Source: a virus. Taken from it: a stretch of DNA of 38,030 nt. Where the stretch lies: positions 1-38,030 of the IMG/VR virus record IMGVR_UViG_3300042324_000104; one strand, given 5' to 3'. The notes under the pieces are model-generated. The model saw only the letters and a list, made by a program, of their open reading frames with translations, was not told the DNA's origin and made no database searches. The translations under genes and the position numbers were made by a program. Below, in pieces: positions 23,434 to 31,308 of the stretch (position 1 is the stretch's first letter; every line of letters begins with the position of its first letter).

Positions 23434-24375
23434 TTATGCGGTGTACGTTCCGGATGAAGTGAATGTGTGGATTGTATTTCCGCCACCCGTTGTGATAGTT
23501 CCGCCAGTGCCTCGTTGAGCGCCTGTATAAGAAATAATCACAATACCTGAACCACCATTACCACCAGCAGAATACGTTGGATAGCCTCCTGAACCGCCGC
23601 CGCCGCCTCCAGTATTATTTGTTCCAGAAACACCAGCGCCTGTTAAAGCAGTTCCTGCTCCACCACCACCTGAACCACCAGATCCCGGTGTACCTCCATT
23701 ATAAGTACCACCGCCACCGCCGCCAGAATAGGTTACTGAAGATCCAGAAAGTGTAGAAGATGCTCCGGTTCCTCCGGCTCCTCCAGTCGTACTTGTTCCG
23801 TTTGTACCTGCTGCACTGGCGCCACCTCCGCCACCACCACCATAGTTTGGTCCAGATGCATTTCCTGATCCACCAGCAAAACCTTGTCCAGACACTCCGG
23901 TTCCTCCGGCTCCTCCTTGAACACCGCCTCCGCCAGATCCTCCGTTATAGCCCGGATCGCTTCCAAAACCAGCGCCTCCACCGCCACCTGTTGATATTGC
24001 AACAGAAGACAATGATGAATTTGAACCACTTGTTGCACGATTCGGTGTAGCAGCACTTGACGACCCTGCTCCTCCAGCTCCTACAGTGATTGAATACGAT
24101 GTTCCACCCGTAAGCGTAGTACTATTGGTTAAAAAACCACCGCCACCTCCGCCTCCAGCATATCCAGTACCGCCTCCGCCGCCTCCAGCCACAACTAAAT
24201 AATTTACACTATATGTTTGTGATGTTAACGCAGTCCATGCTACACCACTCCAAATTTCAAAGTTATTTAGAGTAGTGTTATATCCTGATTGTCCTAAAGA
24301 AGGAGACGCAGGTCTATTTGCAGTAGTCCACTGAGCAGGTGTGATACCGTAAGTACCATCAATAATTACCGACAT
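23434..24375 (-). CDS. Gly-rich tail adhesin 1
   Basis: A 313-residue protein. The N-terminal strand module ANRPASPSLGQSGYNTT resembles the modules of adhesin 3. From about residue 60 to 285 it is dominated by runs such as AGGGGGGG, with Ser/Thr/Asn between them, as in phage polyglycine-helix adhesins (the T-even gp38 type shares this chemistry, not necessarily origin). The C-terminus is TFTSSGTYTA. Probably recognises the host receptor. Confidence 0.75.
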   Translation of the reverse strand: MSVIIDGTYGITPAQWTTANRPASPSLGQSGYNTTLNNFEIWSGVAWTALTSQTYSVNYLVVAGGGGGGTGYAGGGGGGGFLTNSTTLTGGTSYSITVGAGGAGSSSAATPNRATSGSNSSLSSVAISTGGGGGAGFGSDPGYNGGSGGGGVQGGAGGTGVSGQGFAGGSGNASGPNYGGGGGGGASAAGTNGTSTTGGAGGTGASSTLSGSSVTYSGGGGGGTYNGGTPGSGGSGGGGAGTALTGAGVSGTNNTGGGGGGSGGYPTYSAGGNGGSGIVIISYTGAQRGTGGTITTGGGNTIHTFTSSGTYTA

Positions 24376-24388
24376 GGTAATCCTTTAA

Positions 24389-24769
24389 TTAAGCTGGGAT
24401 TGAAATAGCAACCCAAGACAATGTAGCTTCGTCCCAAACATAAGGACCGCCTTCAGTTGGCATTGGTGTTGGTGCTTCCCAAGTCCAAGTAGACTCATTT
24501 AATGTCCATGATGGAAAAGGTTTAGGTGCATAGAAGACATCGTTAGCAATGTCGTATGTGTAACCAACACCTGCATAGTTACCACGTAGAGCTACACCGC
24601 CATCAGGTTCACCGTCAGCGCCGTAGTGTACGTTACCACGTGTGTTGTAAGAAGTTTGCTTCCAAAGACCCGGAAGTGTACTTACAAACTCAGCGTCAGC
24701 GACGATGACTTCTTGTACATAAAACTTTGTTGAATTGTCGGTTGATAAAACTTTAGCGTAGTGTGCCAT
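24389..24769 (-). CDS. Phage structural protein found with tail fibres, 126 aa
   Basis: Begins MAHYAKVLSTDNSTKFYVQE and contains KQTSYNTRGNVHYG, GVGYTYDIANDVFYAPKPFP and the Trp-rich end. Closely similar short proteins are common among marine and freshwater phages, annotated as virion structural proteins. It lies between the two adhesin genes and their chaperone, so a role in fibre structure or assembly is likely. Confidence 0.65.
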   Translation of the reverse strand: MAHYAKVLSTDNSTKFYVQEVIVADAEFVSTLPGLWKQTSYNTRGNVHYGADGEPDGGVALRGNYAGVGYTYDIANDVFYAPKPFPSWTLNESTWTWEAPTPMPTEGGPYVWDEATLSWVAISIPA

Positions 24770-25171
24770 TTAAGAACTCCATTGTTCAGTTGGTTGTACA
24801 GGAAATACAGGATCAGTTACAGGGTGTATTGCAAACCCACGAACAATATTTCTGTATGTAATAAATTCAGATTTATTGATTAAATACGGACTTGATAAAG
24901 CAGGATCTCCAACATCAGAAGCGACTGTCCAATCTGTAAGAGATAGCATACCTGTTGCTATAGCTTTACATTTATGAAGTAATTCTTCCTCTGTTGGGTC
25001 TGGAACCACTGGAGCAACAAACTGCCCTTGAACATACTTCCAACCCGGTCCTGCTTCATTGTTTTGTACAGCAATAATAGGACTTTCAAAACCCGGAGGT
25101 GGGTTGCTAGGTTGTGTGTCATACTCTATTGAGTTGACAACATCAGTTCCATTAATAATTGCGTATTTCAT
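24770..25171 (-). CDS. Tail fibre assembly chaperone-like protein
   Basis: A 133-residue protein. The C-terminal part with LSLTDWTVASDV, YLINKSEFITYRNIVRGFAI and a final PTEQW resembles the phage tail-assembly chaperone domain (LxxSDWTQ ... WxxYRxxLRxI pattern). The N-terminus is short and beta-rich. It is placed directly after the Gly-rich adhesin 2 gene, as such chaperones normally follow the fibre they fold. Confidence 0.7.
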   Translation of the reverse strand: MKYAIINGTDVVNSIEYDTQPSNPPPGFESPIIAVQNNEAGPGWKYVQGQFVAPVVPDPTEEELLHKCKAIATGMLSLTDWTVASDVGDPALSSPYLINKSEFITYRNIVRGFAIHPVTDPVFPVQPTEQWSS

Positions 25172-25178
25172 ATTTTCC

Positions 25179-25988
25179 TTAAAAATAAGCTATAACACAA
25201 ACGTAACCAGAAGCACCTGTGCCTCCATTAGAGTAATTACCAGATCCGCCTGACCCACCAGAGCCAATAGCATACGAATAGGTGCTTGCTGGAGTTGTAA
25301 TTAAATATTTAATATATCCACCACCGCCACCACCAGCACCGCCTGCAGCGGCTGTTGTACCATATCCGGGTCCTCCGCCTGAAGCTCCTGCACCACTGTT
25401 TGCAACAGGATTAACTCCTCCACCTTGATACTGGACGTAGGCTCCGCCCTGTCCTAAAGGAGTTCCTCCACCAAGACCACTAGGAACGGAAAAGTTCCAT
25501 TGATTTACTGTGTTAGTAATTGCAATACCAGCACTTCCTTTTGAGCCGTTAGACTGCCAAATTGCAGTTCCTGTACTTAAAGTAGTACCGCCACCAGCGC
25601 CACCTGATGCTGCAGCCCATGAAGTAGATCCTTCACCACCTGAACCGCCGTTACAGGTATTACTGCCAAAAGTTGTAGAACCACCAGCTGAGCCGTTTGA
25701 TCCTGTATTACCGCCACCGCCACCGCCACCACCGGCTCCAACCATTTCAACAATTAAATACTTAGCACCTGTGGGAGTAGTATATGTACCACTACCGCTT
25801 GTGTATTTTGTGATAGTTGGTTCTGCGGTGCTTCCTAACTGAGAAGTTAATGCAAGCGTTCCTGTAGTGTTTGGAACAGTGATTGTATTAGCGCCTGCTC
25901 CGGTCTGAAACGCTAGATTACCTGACGTATCAGGAGTTACGTTTAAAGCTGTTCCAGTTGTAGTTCCTGCTGAGATTATTGTAGCCAT
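25179..25988 (-). CDS. Gly-rich tail adhesin 2
   Basis: A 269-residue protein. Residues 1-55 hold the phage fibre stem motif 'TSGNLAFQTGAGANTITVPNT ... TGTLALTSQ', shared with the C1q-like protein. From about 80 a run of eight Gly (GAGGGGGGGG) begins a Gly-rich domain with GGSGGEGS and GGAGGGGGGY stretches, ending at VCVIAYF. It is unlike adhesins 1 and 3 at the C-terminus, so it is probably a different tip. Starts near the 56-aa gene's stop. Confidence 0.72.
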   Translation of the reverse strand: MATIISAGTTTGTALNVTPDTSGNLAFQTGAGANTITVPNTTGTLALTSQLGSTAEPTITKYTSGSGTYTTPTGAKYLIVEMVGAGGGGGGGGNTGSNGSAGGSTTFGSNTCNGGSGGEGSTSWAAASGGAGGGTTLSTGTAIWQSNGSKGSAGIAITNTVNQWNFSVPSGLGGGTPLGQGGAYVQYQGGGVNPVANSGAGASGGGPGYGTTAAAGGAGGGGGGYIKYLITTPASTYSYAIGSGGSGGSGNYSNGGTGASGYVCVIAYF

Positions 25989-26158
25989 TAGTTAATCGCA
26001 TCCAATTGTTCTTGAGTCGGTTTAGGCAACTCGTTTGTCCAAGATGCAATATAGTCACCTTGTCCATCGTTTTGAAGTAAGATTGTACCTAATTCAGGCA
26101 TAAAATCAACATACGTTAACTGCGGATAGATTGTAATTATTTTTGTATACAAATCCAT
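25988..26158 (-). CDS. Small fibre-associated protein, 56 aa
   Basis: Starts MDLYTKIITIYPQLTYVDFM and ends with LPKPTQEQLDAIN, an ending seen in many short phage tail-fibre accessory proteins. The ATG overlaps the C1q-like stop (TAATG); an upstream start at 26191 is inside that gene. Likely a fibre assembly or attachment subunit, not proven. Confidence 0.6.
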   Translation of the reverse strand: MDLYTKIITIYPQLTYVDFMPELGTILLQNDGQGDYIASWTNELPKPTQEQLDAIN

Positions 26159-26730
26159 TATGCACCTCTTAAATAACAACCGTTGAACCATGTTTGTAAA
26201 TTAGACGCACTCATAGCTTGCCCTACACCCCAATATGCATAAACTTGAATATAATCTGTAGATCCATTACAATACACCACTGTTGATCCACTAACGGCAT
26301 TCATTGTATTGCTTCCAAGATTATCAAAACAAATCTTATACTGTGAGCCGTTTTTAAAGAATGTCAAACGCATACTTGTTCCTGACACTGCGTTTGAAGT
26401 TGCTGCATTAATTTGATAATATCCTGCAACTTGCGGATTAAACGAATAAGCAGGAGCAGTTCCTACAGTGCTTCCTGTTGCATTAAATGCAGATGCTGTA
26501 TCAAATTCTTTTGTTTGAAACTGAATTAAAGTTTGAGTGTTTGAAGATACTGTCTGAGCAGAACTTTGATAAGCATTAAAAACTGGACCTGAAACTACAG
26601 AAGGAATTTGCGAAGTTAAAGCTAAAGTACCTGTCGCTGCAGGTAAAGTTAATGTATTAGTACCGGCTACCGCAGGTGCTTGAATTGTAATAGAACCGCT
26701 GGTATCTCCAGCAAATACTGCATTACTCAT
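26158..26730 (-). CDS. C1q/TNF-like tail fibre head protein
   Basis: A 190-residue protein. The N-terminal stem motif (FAGDTSGSITIQAPAVAG) is the common phage fibre element shared with adhesin 2. Residues about 50-190 look like a C1q-type jelly roll: PVFNAYQSSAQTVSS, IQFQTKEFDTASAF, the GYYQINAATSN strand and the closing aromatic strand near WFNGCYLRGA. Such trimeric heads bind host surface sugars or proteins. It overlaps the stalk gene by 4 bases. Confidence 0.75.
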   Translation of the reverse strand: MSNAVFAGDTSGSITIQAPAVAGTNTLTLPAATGTLALTSQIPSVVSGPVFNAYQSSAQTVSSNTQTLIQFQTKEFDTASAFNATGSTVGTAPAYSFNPQVAGYYQINAATSNAVSGTSMRLTFFKNGSQYKICFDNLGSNTMNAVSGSTVVYCNGSTDYIQVYAYWGVGQAMSASNLQTWFNGCYLRGA

Positions 26731-28223
26731 AGAATCACCAATCTGCTACCAGCAGGGACTGTTAAAGTCGCTCCAGCAGCTACGTTTAGACCGACAACCA
26801 TAGCATTGCTTCCGGTTGGGATAGTATAACTAGATGTTACTTGGTTTGTTACAAACACACCAGCGTTCATTGCAGGGGCTTGTAAGTCTCCAGTAGAAGG
26901 TTTGTATAAATACTTGCTATTGCTTGTATAAATTGTTGTTGGTACGCCACTTGTTGCTGCTGCAAACAAAGGATACAGATTGCTACTTGTACTGGTGTCA
27001 TTACTTAACGCAGCTCCTGCAGCGACAGTCGCCCATGATGCAGTTGAACCGTCAGTTGTTAAATACTTACCGTTATTACCAGTCTGTGATGGAAGACTTA
27101 CTGGAGCAGCTTGCCATGTTGGAGCAGCAGAGCCGTTAGACGTTAGAATCTGTCCAGATGTTCCTGCTGCTGTAATAGCATAAGCAGAACCAGTTCCGTA
27201 AACCGCACCGCCTAATGTTGGTGTAGCTGTACTGTTTGTACCACCATTAGCAATCGGTAAAGTACCGCTTACATCAGCAGTAGAAATATCTAAAGCGTCC
27301 CAAGATGTACTTGTTCCGTTAGTCTTTAAATACTTACCATTATTACCTGTTTGAGTTGGGATTACCGCAGCAGCGGCAGCGGCACTTACAGCAGCGTCTG
27401 TTGCAGAACCTGCAGCGGCTGTTGCTGAAGAAGCAGCGTTTGTTGCTGAGGTTGATGCACTAGAAGCTGAACCCGAAGCACTTGTTGCGCTAGAGGCAGC
27501 GTTAGTGGCTGACGTAGAAGCATTAGAAGCAGACGTAGAAGCAGCCGATGCAGAACTTGCTGCATTAGTTGCTTGTGTTGTTGCTATTCCTGCTTGAGTA
27601 GTTGCTGTAGTTGCTGAACCGGATGCGCTGGTAGCGGAAGCGGCTGCATTAGTCTCAGAAGTACTGGCGCTAGAGGCTGAAGCAGATGCTGAAGTAGCTG
27701 ATCCTGCAGCGGATGTAGCGGAGTTGCTTGCATTGGTAGCAGATGTGGAAGCACTTGATGCACTGCTTGCAGCGTTTGTTGCTGAAGTGCTTGCTGCGCT
27801 TGCTGAGTTGCTTGCGTTAGTTGCTGCTGTGCTTGCTGTAGATGCTGAGGTGCTTGCATTAGATGCCTGTGTAGTTGCTGTTGCCGCAGCAGTTTCTGCG
27901 TTAGTCTCTGCTGTCTCTGCGTTGGTTTCTGCCACCAAAGCAGCGTCACGTGCAGCCTCAGCAGCGACTTGAGCCGCTAGAGCAGCAGCGATGTCATCAG
28001 ATAAGTCAGTAGCTACGGCTTCGGCAGCAGCTTGAGCAGCTTCTGCGGCTGCTTCAGCAGTTTCAGCGTTTGTTTCAGCTAGTTGTGCTGCAATCTTAGC
28101 AGCTTCTGCAGCATTCTTAGCAGCAACAGCTTCATCACGAGCAATGACGGTTGCAGAGGCTTCGGAAGCTGCATCATTGACTGCATCACCAACACCACCG
28201 GGTCCTCTATATATTCCTATGAT
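26727..28223 (-). CDS. Ala/Ser/Thr-rich tail fibre stalk with non-standard start
   Basis: About 498 residues if read from ATC at 28223 (or ATA at 28220). It begins IIGIYRGPGGVGDAV, a typical fibre N-terminus, then an Ala-rich coiled region (AETNAETAEAAAEAAQ), a long run of SATNAASSAS-type repeats, two copies of a TGNNGKYL module, and a C-terminal beta cap ending PAGSRLVIL. The frame has a TAG at 28232-28230 and no ATG, GTG or TTG until TTG at 27938, which has no ribosome site. GGAAGGTAGGG lies 4-9 bases before ATC/ATA. Either rare-codon initiation or a -1 shift from the HNH gene is needed. Confidence 0.7.
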   Translation of the reverse strand: MIGIYRGPGGVGDAVNDAASEASATVIARDEAVAAKNAAEAAKIAAQLAETNAETAEAAAEAAQAAAEAVATDLSDDIAAALAAQVAAEAARDAALVAETNAETAETNAETAAATATTQASNASTSASTASTAATNASNSASAASTSATNAASSASSASTSATNASNSATSAAGSATSASASASSASTSETNAAASATSASGSATTATTQAGIATTQATNAASSASAASTSASNASTSATNAASSATSASGSASSASTSATNAASSATAAAGSATDAAVSAAAAAAVIPTQTGNNGKYLKTNGTSTSWDALDISTADVSGTLPIANGGTNSTATPTLGGAVYGTGSAYAITAAGTSGQILTSNGSAAPTWQAAPVSLPSQTGNNGKYLTTDGSTASWATVAAGAALSNDTSTSSNLYPLFAAATSGVPTTIYTSNSKYLYKPSTGDLQAPAMNAGVFVTNQVTSSYTIPTGSNAMVVGLNVAAGATLTVPAGSRLVIL

Positions 28224-28735
28224 TTTACCCTACCTTCCTCAAACTTATTAGACTTGGAGCAGTTTTGACTAGCTGTTAAAACTTGTAAATTCCAAGGAAC
28301 GTGTAAACCACATACTGTTTTACCTTGCAACGGCACTATGTGATCTACATGGTGTTTGATGCTGGTTGTTTTTTGTTGTATTGCAGCTAATTTATAAATA
28401 GATTCAATTTCAATGTAATGTTCTGTTGTTAGCCATAAAGGTGTAGCTTGGAGTTTTTTAGCTCTTCGTTTACCTTCATAAGAACAATGCTTATCTTTAT
28501 TATCTTGTTTCCACTGCTTTGAATATTCTTTGTGTTTTTCTAAAGCATATTCTTTATTATCTTGATACCACTGATTAGCTCGTTGTTTTGCAGCTTCTCT
28601 GTTTTTAGCAGCGTATTCTCGATCCGTGCTTCTTTTACAATCACGGCACTCAGAAGCAAGTCCGTCTTTCTTATAAGAATTAACACCAAACGCTAATTTT
28701 GGTTTTGTTGTAGAACACTTCCAGCAATGTTTCAA
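28217..28735 (-). CDS. HNH homing-type endonuclease with N-terminal zinc ribbon
   Basis: A 172-residue protein. N-terminal cysteines (CWKCSTTK ... CRDCKR) form a zinc ribbon, followed by a basic Lys/Gln-rich helical region and the HNH core: HHVDHIVPLQGK, LHVPWNLQVL and NCSKSNKF. It starts with TTG at 28735 directly after the preceding TAA, with AGAGG 6 bases upstream. Free-standing HNH genes of this type are mobile and often lie between late genes. Its last codons overlap the start region of the fibre gene. Confidence 0.85.
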   Translation of the reverse strand: MKHCWKCSTTKPKLAFGVNSYKKDGLASECRDCKRSTDREYAAKNREAAKQRANQWYQDNKEYALEKHKEYSKQWKQDNKDKHCSYEGKRRAKKLQATPLWLTTEHYIEIESIYKLAAIQQKTTSIKHHVDHIVPLQGKTVCGLHVPWNLQVLTASQNCSKSNKFEEGRVKS

Positions 28736-28906
28736 TTAAACCTCTTTAGATTTAGAAACTACTTTCTTAACTACTACAGGTTCAACTTTAGGTTTTACTT
28801 CTTCTACAATTTCATCGTATTCAGGATGACGACGCATAGTCTTAATATCCCAATCGTTGTCAACAGTAATTTGAGTTCCAGATAGTTTGCACTTAAATTG
28901 CGCCAT
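28736..28906 (-). CDS. Small protein after major capsid, 56 aa
   Basis: A frame starting MAQFKCKLSGTQITVDNDWD with the DIKTMRRHPEYDEI segment that is common in short proteins placed after phage capsid genes, then a Val/Lys-rich tail. AGGAG lies 5 bases before the ATG. The function, perhaps capsid decoration or head completion, is unknown. Confidence 0.7.
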   Translation of the reverse strand: MAQFKCKLSGTQITVDNDWDIKTMRRHPEYDEIVEEVKPKVEPVVVKKVVSKSKEV

Positions 28907-28927
28907 TTTGTCTCCTACAGTTTATTT

Positions 28928-28997
28928 AAAGAGTCTACAAAGACCCCTTAAAGAAACTGCCCCACATCTACTGCAGGGCAGAACCTAGTTTCTAGGT
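28928..28997 (-). terminator. Tandem hairpins after the capsid gene (terminator/attenuator)
   Basis: In transcription order: ACCTAG-AAA-CTAGGT (28997-28983); CTGCCC / GGGCAG (28981-28957, 13-base loop) followed by TTTCTTT; and AAGGGGTCT-TTGT-AGACTCTTT (28949-28928, with G-U pairs). The second resembles a weak intrinsic terminator. Together they probably lower read-through so that capsid is made in excess. Confidence 0.65.
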
Positions 28998-28998
28998 A

Positions 28999-29922
28999 TT
29001 AGGCTGGAACAGCGATTGCTACGGCAGCACCGTCACGCAACTCTGAAACACCAAACAATGTGTCAGCGGTAAACAATGTACCGAGCCACTCTTGCTTGTA
29101 TTGAGTTTGTGAACGAACAGCCATTTGCTCTGCTAATACTGCGAAGTCACGATGACCAAGCAAGCAAACACGAGTAGCTGTAGAACCAGTAGTTGTATCA
29201 GCATTGCTAGATACGAAAACAGGAACACCGTATACGTTACCAATTTCACCGTTACGGATGGTATTTGAAGAACCGGCTTCGCCAACGAAAGCTTGCTCAG
29301 TAAAGCGGTCAATACCCATCAATGTGTTACGTGTTGAAGGTGGAACGATCAAGAAACGACCATCCATTGGAACGTCTTGGTCATCCAAACGCTGGATAGA
29401 ACGACGGATAGCAGCATCAGTCAAAGCGCCAACACCAGTGTTAGCAGCAGCAACATAAGCAGTTGTACCGTCAGCACCAGAGAAAGCACCGCTGTAAGCA
29501 GCAGTACCACCGCCACCTTGAACAGCACGACCTAGTTCGATCAACTTGCTGTCAACCTTACGAGCCAAAGCGTAACCAGCATCATCAGTGTAGAATTGAC
29601 GCATAGAAGCCAAAGCTTGAGCTTCTACGATGTCTTCGATCAAGATTGAATATTCCCAATGTTGGTCGATAGATACTACAACTTCAGTTGCTGTGTCTAC
29701 GTTCAATGTTACTTGAGTAGCTGCAGTCTTAGCGTTTGCATTGCCACGACCCGGTTTTGGAATATGCAGTGAGTCACCTTTTTTGCCTTTGAAAGACATT
29801 TTCTTGATGAGGTTTGCAAGAACCAAGTTCTTTTTGTATGTTGCTACGACCTCGTCACTCCAAATTTCTGGAATGAACTTATTCGCTGTTGTTACTGTTT
29901 GATTGTTATCACCAAAAGCCAT
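28999..29922 (-). CDS. Major capsid protein (HK97-like fold)
   Basis: A 307-residue protein starting MAFGDNNQTVTTANKFIPEI. The opening helix followed by KKMSFKGKKGDSLHIPKPGR, the EDIVEAQALASMRQFYTDDA spine region and RFLIVPPSTRNTLMG are typical of HK97-fold coat proteins in T7-like and related podoviruses. It forms the icosahedral head around the scaffold encoded just before it. A good ribosome site (AGGAG) lies upstream. Tandem hairpins follow. Confidence 0.88.
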   Translation of the reverse strand: MAFGDNNQTVTTANKFIPEIWSDEVVATYKKNLVLANLIKKMSFKGKKGDSLHIPKPGRGNANAKTAATQVTLNVDTATEVVVSIDQHWEYSILIEDIVEAQALASMRQFYTDDAGYALARKVDSKLIELGRAVQGGGGTAAYSGAFSGADGTTAYVAAANTGVGALTDAAIRRSIQRLDDQDVPMDGRFLIVPPSTRNTLMGIDRFTEQAFVGEAGSSNTIRNGEIGNVYGVPVFVSSNADTTTGSTATRVCLLGHRDFAVLAEQMAVRSQTQYKQEWLGTLFTADTLFGVSELRDGAAVAIAVPA

Positions 29923-29949
29923 TTTTAAAATCTCCTAAATTAAATAAAA

Positions 29950-30756
29950 TTATTTTACTCGACCTTCGTTATACGCTGCCATAATATCATCTTGCATGGC
30001 ATTGTATCTCTCTGGGTCTTGCATTCTTAAACGAATTAAATCGACACGTCTATAAATAGGTTTGCCTACTTCCCCTGTACCACCCTTCTGAACAGCAGCG
30101 GCTTTCAATGTCTGGTTACGTTTAACATTCTCACCTTGTTTCAGCGCATCGTCTGCTTGTTGAGCCTTAACACCACGAAGCTGTGTATAAGTATCTAGCA
30201 ACTCTTCTGCTGAATCGTAGTCATAATTGTTAGCTTTCGCAAACAAATCTAAGCGTACTTTAGAAGTCTTGATCCAATTAGCGAAATCATCAGAAGCGAC
30301 AATCTCTTGGAAGTTCGGGAACTTAGACTGTAACTGCGATGCAGCTTGTTGTCTAACCTGAGCTTCCTGCTGTTCACGTAACTGACGAACAACTGGATTG
30401 TTTTCTACTGCATGATTTACTGCCTTATCGGGGTCAGCAAAGTAATCTATCTCGTTATCTTCGGCACGTGGCTGCGTGTCTTGCTTGTTGGTATTGAGTT
30501 GTTGCTTGATTAATTCGTCGGCTAACTTACGAACTTCACCTACTTCCTGAGCTTGCCTTCCAATTAGCTTTTCAGCCTCTTGGTGCATCTTCACGATCTC
30601 GTCTAAAGTTTTACCTTTATACTTTTCGGGAACTGCTTCAGTGTTAGCTACTTGTAAAGAGTTGTCTTCTGCTTGAGCAGTAGGTTCTTGTTGTTGGCTA
30701 CTAGGTAAATCGCTTGTACCTTCGTGGTCGTCTTGCACTTCAATGATTTCAGCCAT
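29950..30756 (-). CDS. Scaffolding protein
   Basis: A 268-residue, Glu/Gln/Lys-rich, helical protein placed just before the capsid gene, with a disordered acidic N-terminus (VQDDHEGTSDLPSSQQQE) and a basic C-terminus (VDLIRLRMQDPERYNAM) that would contact the coat, as in T7 gp9-like scaffolds. Two ATGs are adjacent; the second (30756) has AGGAG at the better 5-base spacing. It is removed from the mature head in relatives. Confidence 0.8.
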   Translation of the reverse strand: MAEIIEVQDDHEGTSDLPSSQQQEPTAQAEDNSLQVANTEAVPEKYKGKTLDEIVKMHQEAEKLIGRQAQEVGEVRKLADELIKQQLNTNKQDTQPRAEDNEIDYFADPDKAVNHAVENNPVVRQLREQQEAQVRQQAASQLQSKFPNFQEIVASDDFANWIKTSKVRLDLFAKANNYDYDSAEELLDTYTQLRGVKAQQADDALKQGENVKRNQTLKAAAVQKGGTGEVGKPIYRRVDLIRLRMQDPERYNAMQDDIMAAYNEGRVK

Positions 30757-30790
30757 CATGTCTCCTGTCGTAAAGATTGTAGGATGTTTT

Positions 30791-30827
30791 AAAAATGGTT
30801 CGGTAGTAACGTCACTACTTATGAACC
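30791..30827 (-). terminator. Intrinsic terminator-like hairpin before the scaffold gene
   Basis: Read on the minus strand: GGTTC (30827-30823) pairs with GAACC (30801-30797) and an inner GTAGT pairs with ACTAC, followed by ATTTTT. It lies between the FmdB-like gene and the scaffold gene and may reduce read-through or protect mRNA ends. Confidence 0.5.
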
Positions 30828-31064
30828 GTTGTTAGCATTTTTTTTCTTCTCCTGTGCCATCTTCTCAGATCTCACACGTGTCCAGCGGTCATACGCTGCT
30901 GTATACTGCCCACTAAAAGGTTCTAAATAGATCCCAGTGGGGGAGATGATACGAGTTGCTATCTCGTCACACTCACGACACGGAGAAGTTTTAATCGTCT
31001 CATCGACGAACTGCTCCGTGATATGGTTCTTTTCACACTTAAACTCAAACAAGCGTCTCGGCAT
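30819..31064 (-). CDS. FmdB-like zinc ribbon protein
   Basis: An 81-residue protein MPRRLFEFKCEKNHITEQFV with C10, H14, C29 and C32 (SPCRECDEIATRIISPTG), the FmdB-type regulatory zinc ribbon layout, and a basic C-terminus. Such proteins are common in phage head-gene regions, with unknown role. It overlaps the next gene upstream by 20 bases. The ATG at 31064 is chosen because the ribbon normally starts at the N-terminus. Confidence 0.75.
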   Translation of the reverse strand: MPRRLFEFKCEKNHITEQFVDETIKTSPCRECDEIATRIISPTGIYLEPFSGQYTAAYDRWTRVRSEKMAQEKKKNANNGS

Positions 31065-31308
31065 CTTCTTCGTCCGCTTGGAGTTGGTCATAAACTTCAG
31101 CACTTGCATCTCTAAGGTTCTTGATCCAGTTAAGGATTGACATCTCACCTTTTTTGAAGTACAACTGCTGCTCTGAATCGATTCCAGCTAACGTATCTGT
31201 AGCTTTAATCATGATTTCTAAATCCTCTAGGAGGTCTTGCCATCCCGGAGTAGCCATCATTTCAAAGCGGCTCTCATAGTAGTCTTGTAGTTCTCTAGCT
31301 ATTGCCAT
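31045..31308 (-). CDS. Hypothetical head-region protein, 87 aa
   Basis: Starts MAIARELQDYYESRFEMMAT, with the 'LYFKKGEMSILNWIKNL' segment seen in a family of short phage proteins between portal and capsid genes. Helical and acidic. GGAG lies 7 bases before ATG at 31308; a start at 31332 would overlap the endonuclease gene more. It may be a head assembly or completion factor. Confidence 0.65.
   Translation of the reverse strand: MAIARELQDYYESRFEMMATPGWQDLLEDLEIMIKATDTLAGIDSEQQLYFKKGEMSILNWIKNLRDASAEVYDQLQADEEDAETLV

Noticed and set aside
23733-24056. Open frames on both strands over Gly-rich adhesin 1
   Set aside because: Repeated GGN codons keep other frames open; the products are low-complexity shadows.
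26727-27938. TTG at 27938 as start of the fibre gene
   Set aside because: No ribosome site, and it would remove the conserved IIGIYRGPGG N-terminus and nearly 100 residues of in-frame Ala-rich coil.
27584-27972. Long open frames in other phases across the fibre stalk
   Set aside because: They arise from the repetitive Ala/Ser/Thr codons; Gln- or Ala/Leu-rich products on both strands have no ribosome sites.
27400-28100. Short tandem repeats as a possible CRISPR array
   Set aside because: The repeats are codon-phased within one long reading frame, without regular unique spacers.
23434-28223. Diversity-generating retroelement for the adhesin block
   Set aside because: No reverse transcriptase or template/variable repeat pair was seen.
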